Of a stretch of DNA of 64,000 bases, positions 34,394 to 46,400 are shown piece by piece. The translations under genes and the position numbers were made by a program. The DNA is from Prorocentrum cordatum (taxonomy: Eukaryota; Sar; Dinophyceae; Prorocentrales; Prorocentraceae): assembly GCA_963575745.1 (NCBI GenBank), contig CAUYUJ010021071.1:1-64000 (forward strand), in the 5' to 3' direction. The notes below the pieces were generated by a model that was not told the DNA's origin, did no database searches, and saw nothing but the letters and a program-made list of their open reading frames with translations. Positions within the stretch are counted from its first letter, which is position 1. Each line of letters starts with the position of its first letter.

Positions 34394-36740
34394 GAAGGAC
34401 TGCGGGCTCGAGCGGGGCCGATCCTCTTGCCCGCCACACTGCTGAATCTACACGTAGAATCAGAAATCAGATGCGTAACTGCACCCAAGCCCTTAACTCC
34501 TCTGTGAGTTCTCTGTTCCAGAGGTCGAAGGAAATCTCTTGGTGGCCTGCCAGTCCTGATCATGGCGACCAAATCTTCACCGCTGTAGGGAATCCAACCA
34601 TGCCCATGTACTTCCGCCATCATTGTGATAGCTTGGCAACACTGCTGATATTGAAACCATGGAAATGAATTTGTCAAGGATGGATCTACCACGTCAGCAT
34701 ATGGAATTGATACTTTTCTGACACAGCGGAGCCATTCCTCAGACACTTCGGTGTTCTGCAGGGGTGCGGCTGCGCCGGCCCCTGATCGCTGCCCATGCTG
34801 CTGTGCGTCTAAAATTTCCGCGGGCAAGGTAAGGCGAATCTGGCCCACCTCCCACTCCATCCGACTGAGGGGGGTCAGGTGGCTGAAGGTCAGGAGGCTG
34901 ACCTCTTCCCCCGCCCTCATTTGGGTCGTCGGGGTTCTGCCCGTCATTTCCGCCTCCGGGTCTGTCGTTCGACCGTGACCCCCATGCCCCGGCCGCGCCG
35001 GTGTTGGGGCGCCCGGAAGAAACATTCCCGCTCTGAGCACCATGCCCGGCGCCAGAGCTCGAAAAACCAGCTTCCCCAAAGCGCCCACAGGCGGGTCTGA
35101 AACTGTACTGTCCGAACAAACATGTTCTGCGTCGACGTTCATGGGAGACTCGGTCATAGCCATCTTAACGGGCGGCTGACCTTCCTCATCGCCCATGCGC
35201 TTAAGCGGAGAGTTGACCTTTCGAGCCAAGGCACTGTCGTCTCCCAGGAACGCCTCTCTCTTCTCAGACGACAGGCTGAGAGGAGTTTGGCCTTCTTGGA
35301 TTGGGGTTCGTCCTGACCATCCTGTACAACGATGATCATGCAGGGCATTCCCAGCCAACACCTGGGATACGACATTCATTAAAACTTTCGGTTCCCCTCT
35401 GAAAACTGCAAATGTAAAATGAATTCCCCAGCTGTCAACAGCACTGCTGCGAGAGGGCCTATTCCTAAATGGTCCCCACATGTCCATGAAAACAACCTGA
35501 TCAGTCCATCTCTCAACCTGCTAACAAAATGACCTACACCTGCCACGTAAAATGCTTCGGCAGTTCCTAGCATGGGCCCAGTTATCCCCCACGCTCACAA
35601 TAACGAACAGGCTTGCCCATCGGATCCCCTGGGGGGGCCGTGAAAATCTGCATCTCACCGAAGTGCAAGGATCAACATGTGATTGGAAATATTGCCATTC
35701 TCTGATCTGCGCTAAGATCGGAGGCGGACCGTCAAAATGTCCTCCAAGCTTCCGGTAGAGTCTGGCTTGCATGTTGCCCGGAAAACAGGCCACGGGGCCA
35801 ACAGATGGTGTACTACACAATCGCTGTACAACTGACTCGCTCATGGACTGCAATTCTCCATTAAGTGCTACAACAACATCATATGTCCGTGAATATGAAA
35901 GGCCGTTTCTCATCATACCATTCTGCTGCACCCATTGTCCGCGCCACTTTTGCTGCACTTTTTCACAGCAAACAAATTCCTGGTCGTCCACTTCTGGCTC
36001 CATATGGCACGTGTACTGAAAATCGGCGTCGGTCAGTTTTCTGGTGATATATCCTCCGTAGGGCTTGGCCTCGCTTGGGTCCAGCTCTCCATTCGCGTGA
36101 TCCGCAATGACCAATTCCTCGTCCATTCTCTTCGGATAACGCTCCGTTGCGTATACAACTGGCACTTTCAGTTTCCATTGCGGCTGCGCCGCTCGGGTTT
36201 CACTGAACTCCAATTTCCCAACTATTTTCTTCACAACCTTTGACGGGCAATTCGTAAAGAAGTCACACCGTAGGCAAGTGTCATCGTGCATGAAAGATTT
36301 GCGATTATCAATTTCATCTACGTTGTCTCGGCAGGCCTTGCAGCAATGATCTAGGCAATCCAAGCTCTCAGAACATTCCTTAGACTGTTTTGCTTTTCGC
36401 TCCTGTCGGCCCATCCGGCGGCTGATCTCCCTCTATTGGGTCAACCTTTGATCGTGCCCCGGTGGTCCCCGCGATTTACCTGCGCCCTATGGTTTTGCAT
36501 AGATGCAGCCACTTGTCCTTCATGCACATCTCGCGCATCCCAAACGGTTGCACCGTTGAGATTACGCGGGTTCTTCTGGTCAAGCGGGGGGACTGCCGTA
36601 AAGCCGATAAATGAAGCCAGCGGCCGGCGCGGGGGGAGCGGCCGCGGCTGGGCGGCGGCTCCGCCATTGCAGCGCGGGGCGGAGGACGGTCCTGCGCCTG
36701 CTTGCGAGAGGAAACGGCAGCGGCACAGATGTTGCGACAA
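34390..36740 (-). pseudogene. coding block after the methyltransferase-like domain; Cys-containing, unrecognised
   Basis: Two long minus-strand frames of 297 codons (35521-36414) and 365 codons (34390-35487), joined through 35379-35573. The first carries clustered cysteines (CCKAC, then CLRCDFFTNC about 30 residues later) that could be a metal site, and PEVDDQEFVCCEKVQQKWRG. The second contains WGPFRN near its start, a Gly/Pro-rich linker and FPWFQYQQCCQAITMM. I know no family that fits. Nucleotides about 36560-36790 upstream are unusually GC-rich, perhaps a small insertion. Confidence 0.45.
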
Positions 36741-36789
36741 GGCAAATAAGAATAGGAATAAGAGCGCGAGGCGGCACGTGCAATAACAA

Positions 36790-36903
36790 CATGTACTTGT
36801 TTAGCGAATTCCTCTGCACAGTCTTCCGCAATTGTGCAACCCTTAACACGTGCTTCAAAATGCGCACGCGTGCCATCGCATCTACGCTCTAAAAAAAAAA
36901 AAA

Positions 36904-36960
<57 letters not shown>

Positions 36961-36964
36961 AAAA

Positions 36965-37005
<41 letters not shown>

Positions 37006-37157
37006 AAAAAAAAAAAAAAAAAACAAAAAAAAAAAAAAAAAAAATAAAAAAAAAAAAGGAAAAAAAAAAAAAAAAGAAAAAAAAAAAAACAAAAAAAAAA
37101 AAAAAAAAAAAAAAAATAAAAAAAAAGAAAAAAAAAAAACAAAAAAAAAAAAAAAAA

Positions 37158-37203
<46 letters not shown>

Positions 37204-37318
37204 TAAAAAAAAAAAAAAAAAAAAAAAAAATAAAATAAGAAAAAAAAAAAAAATAAAAAAAAAACAAAAAAAAAAAAAAAAAAAAAACCAAAAACTAAAA
37301 AAAAAAAAAAAAAAACAC

Positions 37319-37350
<32 letters not shown>

Positions 37351-38060
37351 CATACGTCACAACATTGGATGTTGAGGCGATACTCCACGGCTTCTTCATG
37401 AAATAGCCTCTCCTATCCTCCAATCCGCACGCACAACCATGCAGCGCGATTTTGCGCAATTCAGTTTCTCTCATGAACGCTTTCACCTGAGGGCCCTTCC
37501 AGTACATGCATTGACTTGGCCACTCAATGCACACTACCCCCCCCCCCCCCCCCCCCGCATCAACGACAGCGCGCGCGATCTCCCAAAAATTCCAGAAGGT
37601 ACCGAAAATCCGTTCGAATCCCTCGAAGCTTTCTAAGAGATTGGTGGCCTCCCCTGCGGAAGTAGTGAGCCTCATTAACACACTGCCAGGGAGAGCCTCC
37701 AGCGCTCGGAATTGAAGCCCAAAGTGAAATGTGTGTTTCCCTGGAACTCTTGTATGTTTCTGAGTGCTTTATGGTTACCTTTGTCTGTCCCCATGTCCTC
37801 GATTCCAGTGCATCACCAATGTTGCTGTTCGGCCCACACCAATACTCAATAATTACTCTTTCAGAGTTGCACCCAGCTGGGTCTTCCGTCGGCTGATCAA
37901 TCGATCGCGTTGATACATTATCATTCGGCCCTGCTACAGCAACATTGGCAACGTCAGCGCAATCGATCTGCCCGATGGGCTGCACTGATTTATGTGAGAC
38001 ATCCGATTCACGATCCGTAATCCCATATATAACCATCATGTTTCTATATGCTTGTGACTT
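36790..38060 (-). pseudogene. methyltransferase-like domain downstream of RNase H, split by an A-rich tract
   Basis: Order on the minus strand: RVIIEYWCGPNSN (about 37815-37870), SLWASIPSAGGSPWQ (about 37680-37722), VVCIEWPSQCMYWK (about 37497-37537), HGCACGLEDRRG and KKPWSIAST (about 37375-37445), then, after the A-rich insertion, RRCDGTRAH and a helix ending about 36790. The first block resembles an AdoMet-binding motif (hydrophobic strand, then C-G-P), and P-S-A-G-G-S-P-W-Q sits where C5-methyltransferases have their Pro-Cys motif, but with Ser instead of Cys here. From memory, proteins with this block order are common in Symbiodinium, and cytosine methyltransferases have been reported in dinoflagellate Copia elements; whether this is that family is inference. 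A C20 run (37537-37556) expands a Gly stretch inside it. Confidence 0.5.
36891..37347 (+). repeat. 457-bp A-rich tract inside the methyltransferase-like frame
   Basis: Almost only A, with single C, G or T interruptions every 10-60 bases. The coding similarity stops at KKPWSIAST on one side and resumes with RRCDGTRAH on the other, so the tract is an insertion. The interruptions distinguish it from a fresh poly(A) tail. Confidence 0.9.
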
Positions 38061-38308
38061 TCGCTGTTGAGAGCTTTTCCTGAAACTGCCCTCATCGTCC
38101 CCGAAGGGTCTCTGGCTGTCAACACTGCCGGCTGCGCCGGGTGCTGCGTCGGTTCCTTTTCCGGTGGCTACTACAGCATCCACCGCGGGTGTTTTGGCCA
38201 TGCTCGCATGCTTTATAGGCGCGGGCGTCACTGGCAACCCTTTGTTTACCCGTTTCATTATATGCATCTGTTTGCTCTTCGCAATACCCCCCGGACGCAC
38301 CGCAGCTC

Positions 38309-39213
38309 TCAGACCAATTCGGGGTTTGAGATCCCCCCCGGGTTCAGGGGAAGTCCATCAGTGAACATCGACGCAATGTAGTCCTGGAACCGATTGACCT
38401 TCCAAAATTTTGGAGTAACTATGTTAACAAGGTAAAGCATCTTGACCCGCGCTGCCGGATCTGCGAAGCGTTTGGCGCCGATATCAGCGGCCTCGCCCTG
38501 GGTACTTTCGCATTGTAATGTAACGGTTCCACGCGCAAATGGCAGCAGCATCAAACCGGCAGGCGCGCGGGAGGTGCATCAATTTCATCGAACCTCCGGC
38601 CTTAATCACTCTGCATACAGCCTGGTATCTCCCAAGAAGCACATTGACCCGTTCTTTGAAGCAATATTTCCCACGACGACAGGGCGGTAGCACCTCGGTT
38701 CGCAATGCCTGATCTTCTGCAACAATTTCCGCCTCAAGTGTGCCATGGGAAACGCATGTTTGTCGGCGTGCTGCCATGCTCTGATCAGCTCGCGCGCGCG
38801 GAGCCCAAATCACTTGGTGGCTAGCGTTCGTGCTACGATGTGTCCGAAAATCACTCGCGAGGTCGGCATCATAATATTGCTTGGTAATAACATCCTCAAT
38901 TTTGCCACCAACCCACGACGTCATGTCATACAAGGTCGTGGATTGTATGTAACATGTCAGACGAAAAAAAAGGCCCATGTCCTGTTGCTCAGTCCATTTC
39001 GCGATGCAACTTGCTGAGTGACAGACTACGCAGCAAATCACATCGAGCCACTCTTGCTCCGTATGAAATCTTCATAAGAACCTTTGCCGCAATAGGTTGC
39101 AGGACCCCCGACTGCGTCGGTGGTTCTGGATCGCCTGGGCCAGCTTCCGCCGGCAATCCAGGAACCTCAACTGGCGTATCTGGGGAACCTGCGTCAACGC
39201 CTATTCCCAGCAC
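38309..39213 (-). pseudogene. Copia-type RNase H, frameshifted
   Basis: Minus-strand frame 38484-39041 holds YYDADLASDFRTHRSTNASH, then SMAARRQTCVSHGTLEAEIV, the DAD/D-x-x-x-x-x-R-S-T and T-x-E-A-E signatures of Ty1/Copia RNase H (the family S-S-x-E-A-E-Y is here H-G-T-L-E-A-E-I). It is followed by AVCRVIKAGGSMKLMHLPRA, where family members have the R-H-L-x-x-R motif. The end continues in another frame to about 38309 (PKFWKVNRFQDYI). The segment upstream (38989-39213) leads from RT into it. Indels break the frame. Confidence 0.78.
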
Positions 39214-39383
39214 AGCTGCTACTGCATCCTCCGCAAGTGGGTGTTTCTCTCCCCGCGGGGCTCCTTATCCATCCTCAAAATCAATCAACTCTGGACAAAA
39301 AGGTGCGCCCGCAGCAGGGTTGGTTGCGGGGTCAGCGTCAGTCAATTGCTCATAAAGCACGACACAAGACTCAAAGAACTCAG

Positions 39384-40289
39384 TCATATCATACTCGATG
39401 ACTCGGGCCAATTTCGGCGTCCGGGGTTGAAATGGCTCAGTCGGCTGCGCCGCTTATCCACCCCCCGTTTTGTCATCATCGTCCTCTGCCGCAGGGCCGG
39501 TGGCAGATGATTTTGGTGCCTTCGGCGGCGGGAGATCGAGAACGGCGGGTAGTTCCCCCCGCCGTTCAACTCGTTGCGTTGAGATGCGATGTTCACAACC
39601 CAGGTACCTCGCGACGATGGAAGGGGGATCGATCTCAATCCCTCTTGGGCAAACTGCAGAGGCCTCTTGTAATGAACGCCAGCCGTTTTCAAGGTTCTCT
39701 CTCGGTCAAGCTAACTTAAAATCATCAAACCTAAATGATAAGAAACAATCGTAGGTCGGCATGAAGGTAGCAATTGCGCCAAGGACTGCACTCGATAAAA
39801 CCTATTTAGGTCGCATGTCCTGCGAAGCGTTGCTCCCAATATCCGCCAGAATCAGGGTGTCCGTAAAGTGATAAAAGAAGGGACATACAGGATTTCTCAT
39901 ATTTTACCAGCAGACGGCCACTTGTCTCGCGGGAGGAAAATCCATGTTGGAGTTCCCCCGAATTTGGACTGAGTGTAGGCCTGTTTGGCATCCGCCTGTT
40001 GGATATCATTCCCCTCGAAGAGACCATGGGTGTCTGCCGCCTTGCCGGCCTGCATGGTGGCTGGGCTGCTAGAAAGCTCCTGGAACAACGCTACTTCTTT
40101 GTTTTAGTCTCTAACATCGGATCCGTCAAAGACGACGCGACCTCTATATGCGCGGTCTTTGCGTCCGATTGGGAGCTCGGAATTCTTTCCAATTAGAAAC
40201 GCAAATAATCGACCGAAATGAATCAGGTTGTCCTTTTCGCTGCTTGGCGACATCGCTGTATTCCATCGCACTCGACTCGCCCCATGCAC
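39384..40289 (-). pseudogene. Copia-type reverse transcriptase (RVT_2), frameshifted
   Basis: Read in order over three frames: RAYRGRVVFDGSDVRD (about 40104-40150), FQELSSSPATMQAG, IQQADAKQAYTQSKF and TPTWIFLP (39897-40088), SLYGHPDSGGYWEQRF (about 39825-39885), then RFDDFKLA with the two Asp codons at 39721-39726. This is the usual block order of Copia RT (R-L-V-x-G, A-D-x-x-x-A-Y, L-Y-G-x-x-x-S-x-x-x-W, Y-V-D-D). The Y-V of the last motif has become R-F. Several frameshifts and a stop near 39806 make it inactive. Confidence 0.85.
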
Positions 40290-42234
40290 CGATGCTTCGC
40301 AATCGGCCCCATTCTACTCGCAATGCTTTGCGAGCGCCCTGATTCACCGCGGCTTCGGCCTCGGGCGCAGATCGCGCAGCAGCTGCTGGACGTCGTTGCG
40401 ATTGGAATTCAATAGGCAGTTCACACGCCTGCTCCACAATTTTCATATCATCAATGAATGGGTTATATAGATAACTTGTCTCCGATAATTCTTTTTCACG
40501 GTGCAATGGAAGACATGCCTCGGGCGACTGCAATGGCGCGCGGGGAACGCTGCGTCGCGAAGCGGCGGCCGCCGGACTCGCGGTCAGGCAATTTCCGTTA
40601 GGCCAAGACAGCTGTGCGAACATGAGATCCTCCCTGACTGTGTCAGGAGGAGCCCCGTATCTCAAAATAGTCCCTCCGTACCATGTCTGTCTCCACCATG
40701 CGCCTTCATCATCGGAGGTGCCTTGGTCACTAGCGGAGCCAGCGTCGGTGGAAGATTCTGCTGGGGCCCCAGCAGGGTGCAGGACAGCGTGCCAGTCAAC
40801 ACCAGTGTCCTCTGGCACATTATCCCCCCCTCGCTTTCCTTGTCTCATTCCGATGCCAGGGTGAACATTGCGCTCTGGGTGGACATTGGCCTCTGGGTGA
40901 ACGTTGCCCTATGGAGTTGCACCAGTAGTCTGTCTTTCTTGTGCGTACTGGAGATCGACTGCGTCGATTCCACTGCCTCGAAAAAGGACCAGACATGGCA
41001 CTGGATGAACACTGCCAAAGAATCCCCTTTTCTCCATTCGGAATTGCTCCACCGCTATTCTTCGCCCCGCATGGCCCGTGCCAAACCGCAGACAGGGGCG
41101 CGTGCCCGGGCTAGTAGAACTGGGCAACTTCTTGAGCCATTGCGCCCCGCACCGTGGATCCGGGTCAAAAACCCAAGCGCGCGTTACGGGCACATAGTCA
41201 GGATCGCAATACAAGACAACTCGCATGCTGCAAATGCTTCCTTTCAACGGCAATTTTCCCGTCAATTCTTCTTTGTTGAGTCCTGCATCAATGCGTTTGT
41301 TTCATAGTACTCCATAGCGTCTAGATTCTGCGTGATGCGAGCCAGGAGTTGTCCTAGTCCAGGAACTCTCGATCGCGGCTGCGCCGCTGAGAAATTAGAC
41401 TGTCGATCCAATCTGTACTCCGCATGGGCAAGACCCAAAAAAGATAACCAACCACCCGTGAAGCAGACCAAAGTATAGACCAACCAGCAATCCACAGTGA
41501 CCACCAAGGCCCCAACAGCAAAGGACAAACCAGCCATTAGCCACCCACCCGCCCAACCCCCCCCCCCCCAAAAAAAAGAACGTTAAATGCAAGTGCAACC
41601 CCTAAAACAAAGCCCAAGTATCAAAGGCAAAGACCTCCAGATAAAAAAAAACAAAAAAAGTAGTAAAAAAACCCCCCCCCCCCAAAAAAAAAAGAAGGAA
41701 AACCCAGCCAAAATAACATGCCAAAACGAAAAAGACATAACCAAACATCCACAAGCCCCCCCCCCCCAACCCACCATGACCCAGCTTTGCATTGAGTTCA
41801 TCATCAGGCTGGGAATCTCGCGGAAGATCCCCATCATCCGGCACCACCGGCACGCCGTCCACAAAGATTCCCCCCGGACCATCGTCATCGGAATCACCTT
41901 CATTGGGTCGTGATGCGACCTCGCCTCGTGTTCGGGGCGGTGGTTTAGATGCACTGGGGCCCACAGCTGCTTGTGTTCTCGGCTTAGGTTCGTGTCCGGC
42001 TGCGCCGTCAGGAACACTGCCAGAAGGATTATTGACTGTAGTTTGTGCAATCTCGCATGCTTCACGCATCGGAAATTTAGGCTCTTGGTCAGGTGCTGTA
42101 CCGTCCAAGATATCACTGTAAACTTGATCTGACTTCTCGATGATTGGACGTTCGCCAGCTGGCACCCGTCCAGTCTCCATGTTCAGACCATCGCGTTGTC
42201 GGATTGGTGCCACGTAGCTCTCCGGTCCAACCAT
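40144..42234 (-). pseudogene. integrase-RT linker of the Copia element, degraded
   Basis: Acidic, Pro/Asp-rich minus-strand frame 41790-42234 (RPIIEKSDQVYSDILDG, then a D/G-rich run), the interrupting A/C-rich tract 41430-41775, then frames 41262-41410, 40909-41265 and 40144-40848. The last contains ALRVEWGRLRSIGAW, resembling the helix that precedes RT in Copia Pol. Composition suits the variable linker between integrase and RT. Confidence 0.5.
41430..41775 (+). repeat. A/C-only skewed insertion with three C12-13 runs
   Basis: About 346 bp consisting almost only of A and C on the + strand, with C runs at 41557-41569, 41672-41683 and 41756-41767, each bordered by A runs. It interrupts the retroelement linker frame. 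No copy elsewhere. Confidence 0.8.
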
Positions 42235-43394
42235 GCCCCCGCTTTATACACATAGCCGAAATGAAACCCCGAAATCATCGCCCCGCCTGTTTTGGCGATC
42301 CGAAGCCTAGACTCGGGTGGAGGCATGAATCGAACGAGAGAACCAAACGGAAGGAGCGAGGCAGCCAAATCGTGACCGAATCTGCGCCTCCAGGACGACT
42401 CACCGTTCTCAGGAATCTTTGCACTATAGCAAAGACAAAAATATTGAGCAACATACGTCCAACATGGTGGGGGAAGGCCCGCTTGCATGAGCAGCGCTCG
42501 TGCCCCCATTTGAACAATCCCATTGGATCGTTCGGCAACGGCCATAGTTTCTGGTTGCCAGGAGTGGTATCATCGCGGGCTATCTTGAGTTCGATGCAAG
42601 CTCTGGCGAGCTCACTAGCACCGTCAGTATAACAGTGCTCAAATTTCATCCCTGGGGCTTTGAGGTAGATCATAAATTGCATACATGAATCGCCGATTTG
42701 TCGCGCACACCCTGAGCTGCTATGAAATCGGCTGCCCGGTCGCGAAAAGTCACGCACGCGGTCTCGTCGTGGAGCCCCCGCGACAGGTCATTCATCGCAA
42801 GCCAGTGATCCATTGTGGTCAGGTGTCCGAATGTCGTGGGATTCGCGCACGGTCGTGGTACCCTCAGCCTTCTGTCATGCGCCTTCCTCTGTTGGCGCCG
42901 TATGGCCTTTGCCCAGTCACATACTGAGCAATATGGATTCGTTGGGGTATGAGTAAGTAAAAATGAAAGGGAGGCAGCGCTCTTTATGAATCGCTCCGTC
43001 ACAGAGATCGGCACCTCAACCTCAGCATCATCTGGGTCCAAACCGGGAGGTACGTCAATATCGACGAGATCATCCTCTCCCGGACTCTCAGAACTGATCG
43101 CACGCCCACCGGCTGCGCCGTGACATGGTTTCTCACAACCAACGACTGCATTATTATTCGGAGCAAACGAGGAACTAGCGAAACTCATGACACCCGTTGG
43201 TATCTTCTTCCAACCATACTCATGAGCTGCATGAAGCACAAATCGTAGAAATCAGTGACTGCATCCACAGTGTCTGTGACAAATGGAAATGCGTGCTCGG
43301 CCGGCGTCGGCCTTCCATCTGCGTAGCCATGGTTGCCAATCATCTCATGCGTGTGGAAGTCTAACGTTACGCAACTTTGAACCTGGGGCAGCAA
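42183..43394 (-). pseudogene. Copia-type integrase, frameshifted
   Basis: HTPTNPYCSVCDWAKAIRRQ (about 42890-42955) keeps the second His and both Cys of the H-H-C-C zinc finger; the expected first His is a Phe. The catalytic core follows: TMDHWLAM (first Asp, about 42815), CYTDGASELARACIEL (second Asp, about 42600) and, after a frameshift near 42540, AVAERSNGIVQMGARALL (Glu, about 42530) and PCWTYVAQY. Asp-Asp-Glu spacing agrees with rve-type integrases, which insert the cDNA into the host chromosome. The segment 43185-43394 (THEMIGNHGYADGRP) precedes the finger. Confidence 0.85.
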
Positions 43395-43458
43395 TAGGTG
43401 CGGTGCTATGCCAACTCTCCAATGAACTGTAACCGCGGTCCATGCAGAGCGCTCACAG

Positions 43459-46400
43459 TTATATCACAGTCGGAGTCTCCGGCATGACGATTGTCTCAAT
43501 CTCATTTCTCAGCTTGTCAGCGGCGATCCCGACCGCGTCGAGGGCTCGCCACTGACCCCCCGCCGCATTCGTGGCGACGGGGCCGGCCAGCGGGGAGATC
43601 TTGCCCATCGCCCCCGCGCCTCGCAGGTACTTGGCGGACGAAGAGTTTGAGCCGCGGCCCGCGTCGGCGACGAACCGCGTGGATCCCGGCCGGGCAAGGC
43701 CGACCATCTCAATTCCTTTAGCCTTGCTTTGTTTCTGAGCCGACGCAGCGGCGACGCGATCGCCGTCATGCCCACTGCTGGCATCGCCGAACTCGCCATC
43801 GGATTGTCGCTCCCAGCCAGCCCACATACGGCAGACACCCTGCTCAACAGCAACGGCTTCGTCTAACGCCATTTGCCAATGAATATTCACATTTGTCGCG
43901 CGCTTCCTAGCCCAATGAAGATCAAACTCGAAAGGCTGCCCCCGCGCACTCGGCATCAATCTGGTCTCTCTACGCGTCGATCGAAAAGTCCAAGTGGCCG
44001 GGCGCGGCGCGCTCGGGTAAATGGTCATCTTCCTGCCCACTGACGGGAAGGCGCTTCTGGACGCCTGCCCACTTCGATAGGGCGCTCGGGCTCGTCTTCC
44101 CGTTCTTGAACAAATGGAGGGCCGTTCTCGGGGGCGACGTGATCCCTCCAGCCTGAAGGCGCCTCGGCAGCCTCGCGCGCAGGTCATCCACGATCCCGCC
44201 ATGCTCGTCTGCTGGCGAAGCCAGCCTGTCATCGTCGCGTTCGGATGCGCAGCTATCATGATCTTGACCGTCTGACCGCCCCCGCGAGAGTCTCGTCGAA
44301 GGCTTGCCGCCCTGCCGAGCGGCGGAGCTTGGAATCCTGATCCAGCGCAGAAATCTGCGGGAGCAACGCATAGCGACGCTCCCATCCTCGGGGCAAGGCA
44401 GCAACGCTATCTCTGATTTGGACCCCCCAAACTGGCACCGGCGACGCAGTCGCCGGGCGCCGGCCGGCCAGGTCACGGACGTCCGGGGGCACGCGAGCGC
44501 CCCAATAGTCCCCCCCGGATGGGCAAATCTTTCCCGCCAGGTGCCTCCAGCACGGTCGCTTATCCTTGCCATTCCCGCCCCCTTCGACTTGTCCTTGTCG
44601 TTGCTTTGCCCTACATATCCGCGCCGCTGCAGACATCTGCCCCTGAATGCGATTGCTGGGGGGAGTCTCGCCGACATTATCCATGCGTGCCTCGCACTCG
44701 TCACGAGAGAGCTTCTCCACCTCGGCGGCCCGTCTGCGCTCGCGAGGACACCTGTCAGACGACGACGGGCACGGGCCGCGACTGCATGCATAGCATGGCC
44801 CGTTCTTCTTGGAGTCGACGCTGGAAGCGCCGCATCGCAGTCGATCCTGGAGGATGTTCTGCCCGCCCTTGCCGGCACCTTCGCTCCCAGCCGTCGCTGC
44901 TCGCGCCTCCCGCGGGGCATTCGGCGTTCCCCGCTGTTTCTCGCGGTCGATCTGCCCGCGCCCCCTGCGCGTGAAATCGCTGACCTTCGATGGCAACCGC
45001 CTGTGAGTCTTCGTTCCTGCACCGCGCTCGTTCTCTGCAATCGTCGTAGATCGCCGGCGCGCGTTGCGCGCGCCGGCACTTCTGCATCTGTCGATAGCAA
45101 TGTTCCTGTATAGCGGGGCGGAAATAGTCACTCAAGTTCTCCATCTCGTCGAGCGTTCGCACCCGCTTGTCGTATAAATCGTATAAATGAAATAAGTCGC
45201 CATCTGCTTCCTTATCCGCGCCACGAATCTTAATCTCTGCCCATGAGGTCCACGCGCGCACACCCGGCCGCGATCCTGACGGGCGGTCGCGCGGACGGCA
45301 ATGACACGCAGGACTTCGCAACCCTTCGTCATGTTCCTGGCGGCTTGCGTGGAGATGTGGAACCGATCTATATCCCTCGCTAGGTGGCGGAACTGAGACG
45401 AATATAATAGATCCCTGACTACATTGTTGACCTCGGCCACGAGGTCCGATGCAATCATTAGGTCAAGCCGGACAAAATGGCCAGAATCCTTCAACTCGTC
45501 TGCCTCAAAGCCCTCGAGATCGAACGCGTCCGTCATCCGCCCGACTGCTTCTGCGCAGTTCGGCGACGCTGGCGCCGCAGTCCTGACCGCGTTGCGCTGC
45601 CGTCGCCTGTAATCGGCGGCGTCGGGGATCGCCCCCAAGACATTGTTTTTCCTGTTTTACCAGCATCATCCCAGCGCTGCGCGGTGGCACGAACCGCATC
45701 CATCAAGGGGGCATGGGCCCCGCCGTCTCCCCCGCCTCCGGGCGGGCCGGGATCGGGCGGTCCTCCGCCGCGCCGACGCCGGCGATCAGAATCGTTGCCC
45801 CCCCCCCCTCTCATCGGGGGCTTGGCCTTCCTATTCATCAGGGCAACAACCCTCGCCATCCCCATCGTCGTCGTCGCCGTCTCCGCCATCATCACATGGC
45901 GGACCTGGGCCCGGGCTGGCGCCTTTTTCGGGGGAGTCGCTACATGCTCCTGGATTGTCTCTCGAAGATGCTGGGCGGGCCCCCCAGCCCCGGCGGCGCG
46001 CGCCCCGGGGAAGAGGTTTCAAGACGAACTCGCGCTCGCTCAGCGTGGGCCTTGAGATTCCTCTGCGACGGGGCCTTTTTCTCTGCCTCCTTCGTCTTCT
46101 CCTGGGCCTGCGGCTGCGCCGCAGCAGCAGCCTCGGCCCGTTGTTCGCGCGCCCCCTGGATCTTCGCCTCGCGCGTGGCCTGCGCCCTGGCATGGCCCTC
46201 TTCCCGCTGCATCGCTCGTTCGACCACCCCCTCGAATATTCATGTTCGGCTCTTCTGGCCCGTTCGAACTCAAGCAGCCTGTCTGACGCAGTGCCCCCCG
46301 CCCGGCGTTCATCGCCGCCCGGGCCATATCCGCGGGCAGAAGCAGGCAATGGCGGGCCGGCCCCAGTGCGGAGGCAGCGGCGGTCCGTTCCCCGAGCGTT

